64,000 nt of DNA, from positions 186,001 to 250,000 of the forward strand of contig NZ_WQCA01000004.1 in the NCBI RefSeq assembly GCF_013032445.1, read 5' to 3'. How positions within the stretch are numbered: the stretch's first letter is position 1; every line of letters begins with the position of its first letter. The notes under the pieces are model-generated. The model was not told the origin of the DNA and made no database searches. It saw only the letters and a program-made list of their open reading frames with translations. Positions 1 to 8,632 of the stretch are shown here, in pieces. Origin of the DNA: Ruegeria arenilitoris (GTDB lineage Bacteria > Pseudomonadota > Alphaproteobacteria > Rhodobacterales > Rhodobacteraceae). The translations under genes were made by a program, and so were the position numbers.

Positions 1-147
1 ATGCTGGCCGAAGCGCGTGAATTCATTCTGCGCGCGTGGTGGGTGGTGACCTTCCCCGGCCTCGCCATCTTGGTAACGGTGCTGGCCATCAACCTGATGG
101 GCGACGGTCTGCGCGACGCGCTGGACCCGAAACTGAAGCGGAGCTGA
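1..147 (+). CDS. ABC transporter permease, C-terminal end (DppC/OppC type), partial
   Basis: An open frame runs in from the left edge and stops at a TGA at 145-147. The 48 visible residues are hydrophobic ([19 protein letters not shown]) and then read [12 protein letters not shown], the usual last stretch of DppC/OppC-type inner-membrane permeases for peptides, opines or similar solutes. The stop lies four bases before the ATG of an OppD-type ATPase, as expected for one transporter operon. The true start and most of the protein lie outside the window; the ATG at position 1 is coincidental. The substrate cannot be told from this fragment. Confidence 0.85.
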   Translation: MLAEAREFILRAWWVVTFPGLAILVTVLAINLMGDGLRDALDPKLKRS

Positions 148-151
148 CGAC

Positions 152-1129
152 ATGAGCCTGTTGGATATCCGAAACCTCACCGTCGAATTCGCAACCGCTT
201 CGGGCAAGTTCCGGGCCGTGGACGGGGTGGACCTGTCGGTCGACAAGGGCGAGTTGATGGCCATCGTCGGCGAAAGCGGCTCGGGCAAATCTGTGTCGAT
301 GCTGGCGCTGATGGGTCTGCTGCCCTGGACCGCCACGATCACCGCCGACCAGTTAAGTTTCGAAGGCATCGACCTGACCAAAATCTCGGCCCGCGACCGC
401 CGTAAGATCATCGGTAAAGACATCGCCATGATCTTTCAGGAGCCGATGTCGTCGCTGAACCCCTGCTTCACGGTCGGCTTTCAGATCAAGGAAGCCCTGC
501 GCATCCATCTGGGCCTGAATCGAAAAGACCGCCACCAACGCGCCATTGAGCTGTTCGATCAGGTCGGTATCCCGGCCCCGGAAAGCCGCCTGAACACTTT
601 TCCGCACCAGATGTCGGGAGGGATGAATCAGCGGGTAATGATCGCGATGGCGATTGCCTGCACTCCGAAACTGCTGATCGCGGATGAACCCACAACGGCG
701 CTGGACGTGACCATTCAGGCGCAGATTCTGGATCTGCTGGTACGGTTGCGTGACGAACAGGGCATGGGTCTGGTGCTGATCACCCACGATATGGGCGTGG
801 TTGCTGAAACGGCCGAGCGCGTGCAGGTGCAATATGCCGGCCAAAAAGTCGAGGAACAGCCCGTCAAAGACCTGTTTCGGACACCGCGCCATCCCTACAC
901 CTCGGCGCTTCTGAGCGCATTGCCGGAACGGGCCACATCGAAAATGTTGCCTACCATTCCGGGCGTGGTCCCCGGTCAGTTCGACCGGCCCAAAGGGTGC
1001 CTGTTCAGCCCCCGATGCCAGTTTGCGGACGATCTGTGCCGTTCCCTGCCGCCGACCCCGCATAGTGCGGAGTTCGGCAAGGCCCGCTGCCACTATGTCG
1101 AAAAGATAACCGCCGGAGAAATGGCATGA
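152..1129 (+). CDS. Peptide/opine-type ABC transporter ATP-binding protein (OppD/DppD family)
   Basis: This 325-residue ATPase energises uptake by the neighbouring permease. Walker A is GESGSGKSV at residues 40-48. The signature motif is the MSGGMNQR variant common in OppD/DppD proteins, and Walker B is LLIADEP followed by TTALD and an H-loop (LITHD). The C-terminus carries the oligopeptide/dipeptide transporter extension with its cysteine-rich segment (GCLFSPRCQFADDLC), which in this family binds an Fe-S cluster or metal. It starts four bases after the permease stop and its own stop overlaps the next ATPase start by four bases, so the genes are translationally coupled. Family is certain; substrate is unknown, though the phosphonate genes downstream hint at an organophosphonate or amino-compound importer (inference). 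Confidence 0.93.
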   Translation: MSLLDIRNLTVEFATASGKFRAVDGVDLSVDKGELMAIVGESGSGKSVSMLALMGLLPWTATITADQLSFEGIDLTKISARDRRKIIGKDIAMIFQEPMSSLNPCFTVGFQIKEALRIHLGLNRKDRHQRAIELFDQVGIPAPESRLNTFPHQMSGGMNQRVMIAMAIACTPKLLIADEPTTALDVTIQAQILDLLVRLRDEQGMGLVLITHDMGVVAETAERVQVQYAGQKVEEQPVKDLFRTPRHPYTSALLSALPERATSKMLPTIPGVVPGQFDRPKGCLFSPRCQFADDLCRSLPPTPHSAEFGKARCHYVEKITAGEMA

Positions 1130-2082
1130 CCGCACCTATTGTTCAGGCAAGCGCCTTGGCTCGGCACTACATCGTCAAGGGCGGGTTGCTGTCGAAACCG
1201 GCAACGGTCAAAGCTCTGTCCGGCGTCGATTTCGACCTGAAACCCGGCAAAACTCTGGCCATCGTCGGTGAATCCGGCTGTGGGAAATCGACACTCGCGC
1301 GCGTGGTGACGATGATCGAGGAGCCGACCTCGGGCAATCTGACCATCGACGGTGTCGACATCACACCATCAAAATGGGCGCAGATGCGCGAGACGGTTCA
1401 GATCGTGTTTCAAGACCCTTACGGCTCGCTCAATCCACGCCAGCGGATCGGGCAAATCTTGCAGGAACCGCTGATCATCAACCGGCCCGACATGTCTGCC
1501 GCTGATCGCGAAGCTCGGGCGCGTGAGATGATCGACCTCGTCGGTCTGCGCCCCGAACATTACGACCGCTATCCGCATATGTTCTCGGGCGGGCAGCGTC
1601 AGCGGATCGCCATCGCACGCGCGCTGATGCTCAACCCCAAGGTGCTTGTGCTGGACGAGCCGGTCTCGGCGCTGGATGTCTCGATCCAGTCGCAGATTCT
1701 GAACCTTCTGGTCGAACTGCAAGAGCGTCTGAACCTGGCCTATCTTTTCATCTCGCATGACCTGTCGGTGGTGAAACACTTCGCCGATGACGTGATTGTA
1801 ATGTATCTGGGTCGGGCCGTTGAAAAAGCCCCGAAAGAGCTGCTGTTCGCAGCCCCCCGGCATCCCTATTCCAAGGCGCTACTGTCCACGACCCCGCGTG
1901 CCGACCCAGAGGCGCGGAAAGAGCGGATCAAATTGGAAGGTGAGCTGCCCTCACCAATGAACATCCCCAAAGGTTGTGCTTTTGCTCAACGTTGCTGGCT
2001 GGCGACCGAGGAATGCCGTGCCGCCCCACCCGAACTGAGCGGTGAGGACCATCAGGTGGCCTGCCTGCATCCTCTGGATTAA
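1126..2082 (+). CDS. Peptide/opine-type ABC transporter ATP-binding protein (OppF/DppF family)
   Basis: This is the second ATPase (318 residues) of the transporter and the usual heterodimer partner of the OppD-like protein. Walker A is GESGCGKST at residues 48-56, the signature is FSGGQRQR, Walker B is VLVLDEP followed by VSALD, and the H-loop is FISHD. A cysteine-bearing C-terminal extension (GCAFAQRCWLATEEC) matches OppF/DppF. The start overlaps the stop of the upstream ATPase (ATGA). It ends seven bases from the stop of the convergent GntR gene with no clear hairpin between them, so transcription of the two operons probably collides here. Confidence 0.93.
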   Translation: MTAPIVQASALARHYIVKGGLLSKPATVKALSGVDFDLKPGKTLAIVGESGCGKSTLARVVTMIEEPTSGNLTIDGVDITPSKWAQMRETVQIVFQDPYGSLNPRQRIGQILQEPLIINRPDMSAADREARAREMIDLVGLRPEHYDRYPHMFSGGQRQRIAIARALMLNPKVLVLDEPVSALDVSIQSQILNLLVELQERLNLAYLFISHDLSVVKHFADDVIVMYLGRAVEKAPKELLFAAPRHPYSKALLSTTPRADPEARKERIKLEGELPSPMNIPKGCAFAQRCWLATEECRAAPPELSGEDHQVACLHPLD

Positions 2083-2088
2083 TTGGGC

Positions 2089-2763
2089 TTATTCGCTTTT
2101 GCGCGTGGCAATGACCATTTCCAGCAACTGGTCCTTGGTGCGCTGAATATGTCGGGTCAGCAGGGCGCAGGCGTCCTCGACCCGGCCGTCGCGGGCCAGT
2201 GACAACAGTTCTCTATGGTCTTTCTTGGCCGGTTCGCGTTGTTCCATGACGCTGAGGTGCATCCGGACATACCGGTCGGATTGCACATTGACCCGCTGAA
2301 GGATTTCATTGCTCAACCCGCGCCCCGCGGCAGCATAAAGCGCCATATGGTATTCGTTGTTCAGACTACCCCAGCGGCCCACATCATAGGCGTCGTAGGA
2401 CTTCTCCATCTCATCCAGAATCCGGTCGCATTCGATGAAATCAGCCTCAGCCATCTGCGGGATGGCGCGTTGGAACAGATCCACTTCCAGCAACACGCGC
2501 AGATCAAAAATCTCACCGATTTCTGATAGCGAATGCTTGGTGACCGATGCGCCTCGATTGTTGGTCAACTGCACAAGACCTTCGGCATCCAGCCGTTTCA
2601 GCGCCTCGCGGATCGGCATACGCGAGACGTCGTAATCCTCGGCCAGTGCTTCCTGTCTGATGGTCTCGCCTTCGGCCATTTCACCACTCAGAATCCGCTC
2701 GCGTAGATCGTTGGTGATGACTTCGGGCAGGCTTTGTCGGGGGATCGCGCGGGTTCTGGGCAT
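2089..2763 (-). CDS. GntR-family transcriptional regulator, FCD subfamily
   Basis: A 224-residue regulator. The N-terminal winged helix-turn-helix (about residues 10-75) shows the GntR pattern: LRERILSGEMAEGETIRQ, then VSRMPIREALKRLDAEGLV. The C-terminal all-helical FCD domain (about 80-215) carries the metal/acid-binding histidines typical of regulators that sense carboxylates or amino acids. It is divergent from the phosphonate operon, and a perfect inverted repeat sits about 25 bases upstream of its start, so it probably controls itself and the phn genes. The ABC genes converge on it and could also be in its regulon. Effector unknown; a phosphonate intermediate is a guess from position. 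Confidence 0.9.
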   Translation of the reverse strand: MPRTRAIPRQSLPEVITNDLRERILSGEMAEGETIRQEALAEDYDVSRMPIREALKRLDAEGLVQLTNNRGASVTKHSLSEIGEIFDLRVLLEVDLFQRAIPQMAEADFIECDRILDEMEKSYDAYDVGRWGSLNNEYHMALYAAAGRGLSNEILQRVNVQSDRYVRMHLSVMEQREPAKKDHRELLSLARDGRVEDACALLTRHIQRTKDQLLEMVIATRKSE

Positions 2764-2787
2764 TCGGTGGTCTCGGGTGCATGAAAC

Positions 2788-2804
2788 TTGTATCCAAAAT
2801 ACAA
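2788..2804. promoter_or_regulatory. Candidate GntR operator, TTGTAT-N5-ATACAA
   Basis: TTGTAT at 2788-2793 and ATACAA at 2799-2804 form a perfect 6-bp inverted repeat with spacer CCAAA. It lies in the divergent region between the GntR/FCD gene (start 2763) and the phosphonate operon. GntR/FCD regulators usually bind short palindromes of this size close to their own start. That the adjacent regulator binds it is inference. The 308-base intergenic region holds no other gene. Confidence 0.6.
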
Positions 2805-3071
2805 AATGAGGGATGGATTTCCAAGTCCCTTACACGCCTTGATTACAATCAGGTGACACGCCGCATCTGGTGGCAAGGTCAACCGAGTTTCATCCCCGTT
2901 TCACGTCCTTTCTCCAAACTGGTTTCAAGCGGTTAAGACTGAAACACGGGTGCAGTTAAACTATAGCTTCAATCAATGAAATAGATCAAAACAATCTATT
3001 GGACCGATGGAGAAATTTGCAGCAGATTGCGCCCAACAAGGCGAATCCTTTGTTTTGGTGTGAGACCCCTG

Positions 3072-4187
3072 ATGTGGACATATTCCAACCCGGTTAGAAC
3101 TTTGTTCGGTACCGGAACATTAAACGAAGTGCCGCAGCTGATCATTGGCCGCCGATACGCTTTGGTGACCTATCCTGACGCACCGTTTCAGGCGATGGCG
3201 GGGCAATTGGCGGAAATGGCCGGGCCTGCCGCATTGGTCATTGATGACGTCGCCCCCAACCCGGATTACCGCCTGCTGCAGGAGCAATGCGCCCGCTTCG
3301 ACGATGTGGACGTTATCGTCGCTTTGGGCGGCGGGTCGGTGATCGACTCGGCCAAGGTGTTTGCTGCCGCCGCAGGGGATTTCAGCAAGGTCGCCCGGTT
3401 TCTGGAAACCAAAACCGGTGCCGAGGACCTGGCCGCAACCCCGATCATCGCAATCCCCACAACTGCCGGTACAGGCAGTGAGGTCACCTGCTGGGCCACC
3501 GTCTGGCAGGAAGAGACCGGCAAGAAATTCTCGCTGGCGCGGCCCAATCTCTACCCGGAATCGGCGGTGATCGACCCGGCGCTTATGGTTAACAAACCCT
3601 ACGGGCTGACATTGGCCACCGGGCTGGACACGCTATCCCACGCGCTAGAGAGCATCTGGAACATCAACGCCAACCCAATCTCGGCCCGCCACGCGGTTGC
3701 CGCCGCCCGGCAGGTGCTGGACACGCTGCCCGCATTGCTGAGCGATCTGGGCAATCTGCAACTGCGCACCCGCATGGCCGAAGCGTCCCTGAGTGCCGGT
3801 CTGGCTTTCTCCAACACCAAGACCGCCATAGCGCATAGCCTGTCCTATCCGATCACACTGGGATGGGGGGTGCAGCATGGCATCGCGTGCTCGTTCAATC
3901 TGCCGGTGATCCTGCGGTCGGTGGATGGCCTTGGCGGCTTTCGTCAGGACGCACTGCATGAGATCTTCGGACCCGATCTTGCAGCCGGGGCTGACAGATT
4001 GAACGCCTTCCTGACCGGGCTCGGTGTGGCCACCCGGTTCGCAGATTACGGCATCTCCGAAAACCAACGCACGAACATCATCAATGACGCCTTCGCCGGA
4101 GAGCGCGGCCGTAACTTTGCCGGAACAAAAGACGCCTTCCTCGCTGCCGAGAAGGCGATGCAATCCTCACGCCCGAAAGTGGCGTGA
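3072..4187 (+). CDS. Phosphonate-associated iron-containing alcohol dehydrogenase
   Basis: A group III (Fe-type) alcohol dehydrogenase of 371 residues. The start is placed at the ATG at 3072 (MWTYSNPVRTLFGTG), where homologues begin; the frame is open back to 3027. The NAD-binding turn is GGGSVIDSAK, the family segment TAGTGSEVT follows, and metal ligands are visible in LDTLSHALES and in IAHSLSYP...GVQHGIA. Its place directly before phnA and phnY matches the known class of phosphonate-metabolism-associated Fe-ADHs. The likely substrate is a phosphonate aldehyde or alcohol, for example phosphonoacetaldehyde/2-hydroxyethylphosphonate, or another hydroxyalkylphosphonate feeding PhnY. It is first in the operon, 54 bases before phnA. 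The direction of the reaction in vivo is not decidable here. Confidence 0.88.
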   Translation: MWTYSNPVRTLFGTGTLNEVPQLIIGRRYALVTYPDAPFQAMAGQLAEMAGPAALVIDDVAPNPDYRLLQEQCARFDDVDVIVALGGGSVIDSAKVFAAAAGDFSKVARFLETKTGAEDLAATPIIAIPTTAGTGSEVTCWATVWQEETGKKFSLARPNLYPESAVIDPALMVNKPYGLTLATGLDTLSHALESIWNINANPISARHAVAAARQVLDTLPALLSDLGNLQLRTRMAEASLSAGLAFSNTKTAIAHSLSYPITLGWGVQHGIACSFNLPVILRSVDGLGGFRQDALHEIFGPDLAAGADRLNAFLTGLGVATRFADYGISENQRTNIINDAFAGERGRNFAGTKDAFLAAEKAMQSSRPKVA

Positions 4188-4241
4188 TCGAACCCAACCC
4201 TAACTCAGGCGCCTAAGCACGCCATCACCAAGGACCAAGAG

Positions 4242-5486
4242 ATGACACTTCACACCCCGATCACGGCCAACGAGCGGGTCTACCCTCAGCCCAAAGTTCC
4301 CGCAATCGCCATTTGCCTGGACGGGTGCGAGCCGGAATATCTGGAAGTCGCCATTGCCAAGGGCCTGATGCCGACGCTCAAGCGCATTCGTGAAACCGGC
4401 ACCGACCGCCTGGCGCATTCGGTGATCCCATCCTTCACCAACCCCAACAACCTGTCGATCGCGACCGGACGTCCGCCCATCGTGCACGGCATCTGCGGCA
4501 ACTACCTGATCGACCCGGACAGTGGTGAAGAGGTGATGATGAACGACGTACGCTTCCTGCGCGCGCCGACCATTTTCTCGCAATTCTATGAGGCCGGGTA
4601 CCGCGTTGCCATGGTCACCGCCAAGGACAAGCTGCGCGCGCTGCTGGGCGCTGGCCTGAAATTTGACGAAGACCGCGCGGTTGCCTTCTCGTCCGAACGT
4701 TCGGGTGAAACTACCAAAGCCGAACACGGCATCGACAACGCCAGCGAATGGCTGGGCATGGACGTCCCCGAGGTCTATTCGGCCGAACTGTCCGAGTTTG
4801 TTTTCGCCGCAGGCGTCAAGCTGCTGAAGGAATTCAAGCCGGACATCATGTACCTGTCGACCACCGACTACATCCAGCACAAGTTCGCCCCCGAACAGCA
4901 GGGCGCGCTGGATTTCTATGCCATGTTCGACAAGTATCTGGCGCAGCTGGACGAGCTGGGAGCTGCCATCGTCATCACTGCCGACCATGGCATGAAGCCC
5001 AAGCACAACGTAGCGGGCGAACCCAACGTCATCTATGCGCAGGACCTGATGGACGAATGGCTGGGTAAGGACGCCGCCCGCGTTATCCTGCCGATCACCG
5101 ACCCCTACGTAGTGCACCACGGCGCGCTGGGATCATTCGCCACAGCTTACCTGCCGGAAGGTGCCGACAAGGCCGACATCATGGCCAAACTGGACGCCAT
5201 TGAGGACATGATCCTGGTGGTTGACAAGGAAGAGGCGATCCGCCGCTTTGAACTGCCCGCCGACCGGATTGGAGACATTGTCATGATCTCGGGCGAAACT
5301 ATGACCATCGGCACCTCGGCCGACCGCCACGATCTGGCTGCGCTTAAGGAACCGCTGCGCAGCCATGGTGGTTTGACCGAGCAGGAAGTCCCCTTCATCG
5401 TCAACCGCGTTATCGATCTGGGCAACGCGCCCGAGCTGCGCAACTTTGACGCCTTCTTCTACGCCACCACAGCGGCGGCCCAGTAA
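4242..5486 (+). CDS. phnA: Phosphonoacetate hydrolase
   Basis: This 414-residue member of the alkaline phosphatase/nucleotide pyrophosphatase superfamily cleaves the C-P bond of phosphonoacetate to acetate and phosphate using two zinc ions. Visible motifs are the first metal Asp (CLDGCEP, D27), the nucleophile Thr (SFTNPNN, T66), the metal-binding TTDYIQH, TADHGMK and the late LRSHGGLTE histidine region. Spacing of D27 and T66 agrees with known PhnA enzymes. It is a cytoplasmic enzyme with no signal peptide. It sits between the Fe-ADH and phnY; its TAA is immediately followed by an in-frame ATG of phnY, so the two are coupled. The gene allows growth on phosphonoacetate even when phosphate is present. 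Confidence 0.95.
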   Translation: MTLHTPITANERVYPQPKVPAIAICLDGCEPEYLEVAIAKGLMPTLKRIRETGTDRLAHSVIPSFTNPNNLSIATGRPPIVHGICGNYLIDPDSGEEVMMNDVRFLRAPTIFSQFYEAGYRVAMVTAKDKLRALLGAGLKFDEDRAVAFSSERSGETTKAEHGIDNASEWLGMDVPEVYSAELSEFVFAAGVKLLKEFKPDIMYLSTTDYIQHKFAPEQQGALDFYAMFDKYLAQLDELGAAIVITADHGMKPKHNVAGEPNVIYAQDLMDEWLGKDAARVILPITDPYVVHHGALGSFATAYLPEGADKADIMAKLDAIEDMILVVDKEEAIRRFELPADRIGDIVMISGETMTIGTSADRHDLAALKEPLRSHGGLTEQEVPFIVNRVIDLGNAPELRNFDAFFYATTAAAQ

Positions 5487-6947
5487 ATGGACGGGATCAT
5501 GAATACATCTGACATCCGCAACGAAGGGATGCGCATCGGTGGAGAGATTGTCTTTACCGAGGCCACCGTTCCCGTGCGCTATCCCTACACCAACGAAGTG
5601 GTCGGCCATGTGCCGGCTGGCACCGCCGAGCACGCCCGCAAGGCGTTCGAGGTTGCGGCGAACTACACACCCAAGCTGACCCGGTACGAGCGCAGCCAGA
5701 TCCTGCAACGTGCCGGTGAACTGATCGGCGAAAAGCGCGAGTATCTGGCCAAGTGGTTGACGCTGGAACTTGGCATCTGCCACCAGCACGCAATCTATGA
5801 GACCAAGCGCGCGCAGGACGTCTATCAATTCGCCGCCGCCGAGGCGCTGAAAGACGATGGCGAGATTTTCTCATGCGATCTGACCCATAACGGCAAGGAA
5901 CGGAAGATTTTCACCAAGCGTGAACCGGTCAAAGCCATCAGCGCGATCACCCCATTCAACCACCCGCTGAATATGGTCAGCCATAAGATCGCGCCTGCGA
6001 TTGCAACGAACAACTGCATGGTGTGCAAACCGACCGAACTGACCCCGCTTACCGCTCTGACACTGGCGGATATCCTCTATGAGGCCGGTCTGCCGCCCGA
6101 GATGTTCCAGGTGGTCACCGGCTGGCCGCAGGATATCGGCGAAGAGATGATCACCAATGAACACATCGACATCATCACCTTCACCGGTGGTGTACCGGTG
6201 GGCAAAATGATCGCCTCGAAAGCGGGTTACAAACGTCAGGCGCTGGAACTGGGTGGCAATGACCCCCTGATCGTTTTGAACGACCTGAGCGATGCCGATC
6301 TGGAGAAAGCCGCCACTATCGCCGTGGCCGGGGCCACCGGTAACTCGGGCCAGCGCTGCACCGCGATCAAACGCATCTTGGTGCAGGAAAGCGTGGCAGA
6401 CAAATTCGTCCCGCTGGTTCTGGAGAAAGCCAAAAAGCTCAAGTTTGGCGATCCGCAGGACCCCGAGACCGAGCTGGGTTGCGTAATCCATGCCGAGGCC
6501 GCCGAGCTGTTCGAAAAACGCGTCTACATGGCCGAGGAAGAGGGTGCGGAAATCCTCTACCACCCCGGTCGTCAGGGCGCATTGCTGCCGCCCATCGTGG
6601 TCGACAAGGTGCCCCATAACAGCGAGTTGGTGATGGAAGAGACCTTTGGTCCAATCGTCCCAATCGTGCGCGTGCCGGACAATGACGCCGAAGTCATGGC
6701 GATCTCGAACAGCACCGAGTTCGGCCTGTCCTCGGGCGTGTGCACCAACGACCTGAACCGCGCGATTGCATATATCAACGGGCTGGACGTCGGTACCTGC
6801 AACATCTGGGAACAGCCGGGTTACCGGATCGAAATGTCCCCGTTTGGGGGCATCAAGGACAGCGGCAACGGCGTCAAGGAAGGCGTCATCGAAGCGATGA
6901 AGTTTTTCACTAACGTTAAAACCTATTCGCTGCCCTGGCCGGGCTGA
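5487..6947 (+). CDS. phnY: Phosphonoacetaldehyde dehydrogenase
   Basis: An NAD(P)-dependent aldehyde dehydrogenase that oxidises phosphonoacetaldehyde to phosphonoacetate, the PhnA substrate. ALDH motifs: ITPFNHPLN (about 154-162), the cofactor turn FTGGVPVGK, the general base Glu254 in LELGGNDP and catalytic Cys291 in GQRCTAIKR, then EETFGP. The frame opens at an ATG directly after the phnA stop. A second ATG at 5499, preceded by GGACGGG, is the better ribosome-binding context and would shorten the protein by four residues. A strong bidirectional hairpin ends the operon just downstream. The transaminase PhnW that normally makes phosphonoacetaldehyde from 2-aminoethylphosphonate is not in the window. 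Confidence 0.94.
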   Translation: MDGIMNTSDIRNEGMRIGGEIVFTEATVPVRYPYTNEVVGHVPAGTAEHARKAFEVAANYTPKLTRYERSQILQRAGELIGEKREYLAKWLTLELGICHQHAIYETKRAQDVYQFAAAEALKDDGEIFSCDLTHNGKERKIFTKREPVKAISAITPFNHPLNMVSHKIAPAIATNNCMVCKPTELTPLTALTLADILYEAGLPPEMFQVVTGWPQDIGEEMITNEHIDIITFTGGVPVGKMIASKAGYKRQALELGGNDPLIVLNDLSDADLEKAATIAVAGATGNSGQRCTAIKRILVQESVADKFVPLVLEKAKKLKFGDPQDPETELGCVIHAEAAELFEKRVYMAEEEGAEILYHPGRQGALLPPIVVDKVPHNSELVMEETFGPIVPIVRVPDNDAEVMAISNSTEFGLSSGVCTNDLNRAIAYINGLDVGTCNIWEQPGYRIEMSPFGGIKDSGNGVKEGVIEAMKFFTNVKTYSLPWPG

Positions 6948-6968
6948 TTGACTGACAATAAAAACAAT

Positions 6969-7000
6969 AAGGCCCCGGCCCATTTGGCCGGGGCCTTTTT
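6969..7000. terminator. Bidirectional Rho-independent terminator
   Basis: AAGGCCCCGGCC and GGCCGGGGCCTT form a near-perfect 12-bp stem with a CATTT loop, flanked by A and T runs on both sides. It lies between the convergent phnY and FAH-hydrolase genes and can stop transcription from either direction. Confidence 0.9.
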
Positions 7001-7012
7001 CATCTCGGCAGA

Positions 7013-7855
7013 TCAGCCCTGCACAACATCCTGACGCTGCACGCCCAGCCCTTCGATGCCCAGCTCCATCTTGTCGCCGGGCTTAAGATAGGTCTGCGGG
7101 TTCTGCCCCATGCCCACGCCCGGAGGCGTCCCGGTCGAGATCACATCGCCCGGTTGTAGCGACATGAATTGCGACAGGTGCGAGACCACGGTGGCGACAC
7201 CGAAATGCATCGTGTTGGTCGATCCGTCCTGATAGCGGTGGCCGTTGACCTCAAGATACATCGGCAGGTTCTGCGGATCGGTAACTTCGTCCCGTGTCAC
7301 CAACCAAGGACCAATCGGACCGAACGTGTCAGCGGATTTGCCTTTGACCCATTGCCCCGAGCGATGCAGCTGAAAGTCACGCTCTGACAGGTCGTTGACC
7401 ACGCAATAGCCAGCCACGTGGTCCAGCGCGTCGACCTCGGAGACGTATTTTGCCTCTTTGCCGATCACCACGCCCAGTTCAACTTCCCAATCTGTCTTAA
7501 CCGAACCGCGCGGGATTTCGACGGTGTCGTTCGGTCCGACGATAGCAGAGGTCGCCTTGAAAAAGATCACCGGTTCGGCAGGCAGCTCCATACCGCTTTC
7601 GGCCGCGTGGTCAGCGTAGTTCAGTCCGATGCAGATGAACTTGCCTACCTGACCCACACAGGCACCGATGCGCAGGTTGCCCTCGACAACCGGCAGTCCT
7701 GCCAGATCGAGCGCGCGCAAGCGCGCCAGACCCTCGTCGCCCAGCACATCGCCCGAAATATCGCCAATAACGCCGGACAGATCGCGGATATTTCCGTCCT
7801 CATCCAGCGCACCGGGTTTTTCCGCGCCAACCGGTCCATAGCGTAAAAGCTTCAT
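7013..7855 (-). CDS. Fumarylacetoacetate hydrolase-family protein, probable 2,4-diketo-3-deoxy-L-fuconate hydrolase
   Basis: A 280-residue FAH-family enzyme: short N-terminal cap (MKLLRYGPVG...), then the FAH fold from about residue 70 (FICIGLNYADHA, PVIFFKATSAIVGPND, DWEVELGVVIGK with its metal-binding Glu residues, GYCVVNDLSERD, DTFGPIGPWLVT). The closest known functions are 2,4-diketo-3-deoxy-L-fuconate hydrolase (to pyruvate and L-lactate) and acylpyruvases. It is the last gene of the leftward sugar operon, next to an SDR that would make the 2,4-diketo acid, which supports the hydrolase call. Specificity for C6 versus C5 acids is not visible. The bidirectional terminator lies just after its stop. 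Confidence 0.82.
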   Translation of the reverse strand: MKLLRYGPVGAEKPGALDEDGNIRDLSGVIGDISGDVLGDEGLARLRALDLAGLPVVEGNLRIGACVGQVGKFICIGLNYADHAAESGMELPAEPVIFFKATSAIVGPNDTVEIPRGSVKTDWEVELGVVIGKEAKYVSEVDALDHVAGYCVVNDLSERDFQLHRSGQWVKGKSADTFGPIGPWLVTRDEVTDPQNLPMYLEVNGHRYQDGSTNTMHFGVATVVSHLSQFMSLQPGDVISTGTPPGVGMGQNPQTYLKPGDKMELGIEGLGVQRQDVVQG

Positions 7856-7873
7856 TTCCTGTTCCTTTTCAAC

Positions 7874-8632
7874 TCAGATGGTCCAGCCGCCATCGATGGC
7901 AAAGGGCTGACCCGTGGTATAGTTGCTGGCGTCGCTTGCCAGATACAGCGCAAGTTCGGCCACTTCCTCGGCCGTTCCGATCCGGCCCATCGGCTGACGC
8001 GCGATGAAATCCGTCATGGCCTGTTCGTAGTCGCCAGTGGCGCGCAGCCGGTCGTGCAGGCTGGGGCTGGCGACCGTGCCAGGGCAGATTGCGTTGCAGC
8101 GAATTCCTTGGGTCACGAAATCTGCGGCCACCGACTTGGTCAAACCGATCACCGCCGCTTTGGAGGCACAATAGGCGAACCGGTTCGGTACACCTTTCAG
8201 AGATGACGCGACCGAAGACATGTTGATGATTGATCCGCCGCCGTTTACCAGCATCGCAGGCAGGGTCAGGCGGATCAGCCGGTACATGGCCTTGACGTTC
8301 AGATCAAAGCTGAAGTCCCAGTCCTTTTCCTCGCATTCCAGAATTGACCCACCCGCAACATAGCCCGCGCAGTTGAACAACACGTCCAACGGCGGCAGCT
8401 CCGCCGTGGCGGCCTGAACGGCACCCGCGTCAGTGACGTCCAGTTTCAGAGTTTGAACATCGGGGATTTTCGCCAAATCGGACAGCGACGCCTCATTGAT
8501 ATCGCACGCAATGACTTGCGCGCCTTCGGCTGCAAAAAGCTCTACCGAGGCGCGCCCGATCCCTTGGCCTGCAGCTGTAATCAGGGCAGTTTTGCCGGAT
8601 AAACGGTTTGAGGAAGTCATCGGGTCTCTCAC
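7874..8632 (-). CDS. SDR oxidoreductase, probable 2-keto-3-deoxy-L-fuconate 4-dehydrogenase
   Basis: A classical short-chain dehydrogenase of about 252 residues. The glycine-rich NAD site is TAAGQGIG near the N-terminus, NAG appears as FNCAG, the catalytic Ser lies in NMSSVAS, and the Tyr-Lys pair is YCASKAAV. In the context of the FAH hydrolase downstream and lactonase upstream it fits oxidation of 2-keto-3-deoxy-L-fuconate (or the pentose analogue) to the 2,4-diketo acid. Its ATG overlaps the TGA of the upstream aldehyde dehydrogenase. A second Met four residues in (MTSSNRLSGK) is an alternative start. Family is certain; substrate is inferred from context. Confidence 0.85.
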   Translation of the reverse strand: MRDPMTSSNRLSGKTALITAAGQGIGRASVELFAAEGAQVIACDINEASLSDLAKIPDVQTLKLDVTDAGAVQAATAELPPLDVLFNCAGYVAGGSILECEEKDWDFSFDLNVKAMYRLIRLTLPAMLVNGGGSIINMSSVASSLKGVPNRFAYCASKAAVIGLTKSVAADFVTQGIRCNAICPGTVASPSLHDRLRATGDYEQAMTDFIARQPMGRIGTAEEVAELALYLASDASNYTTGQPFAIDGGWTI

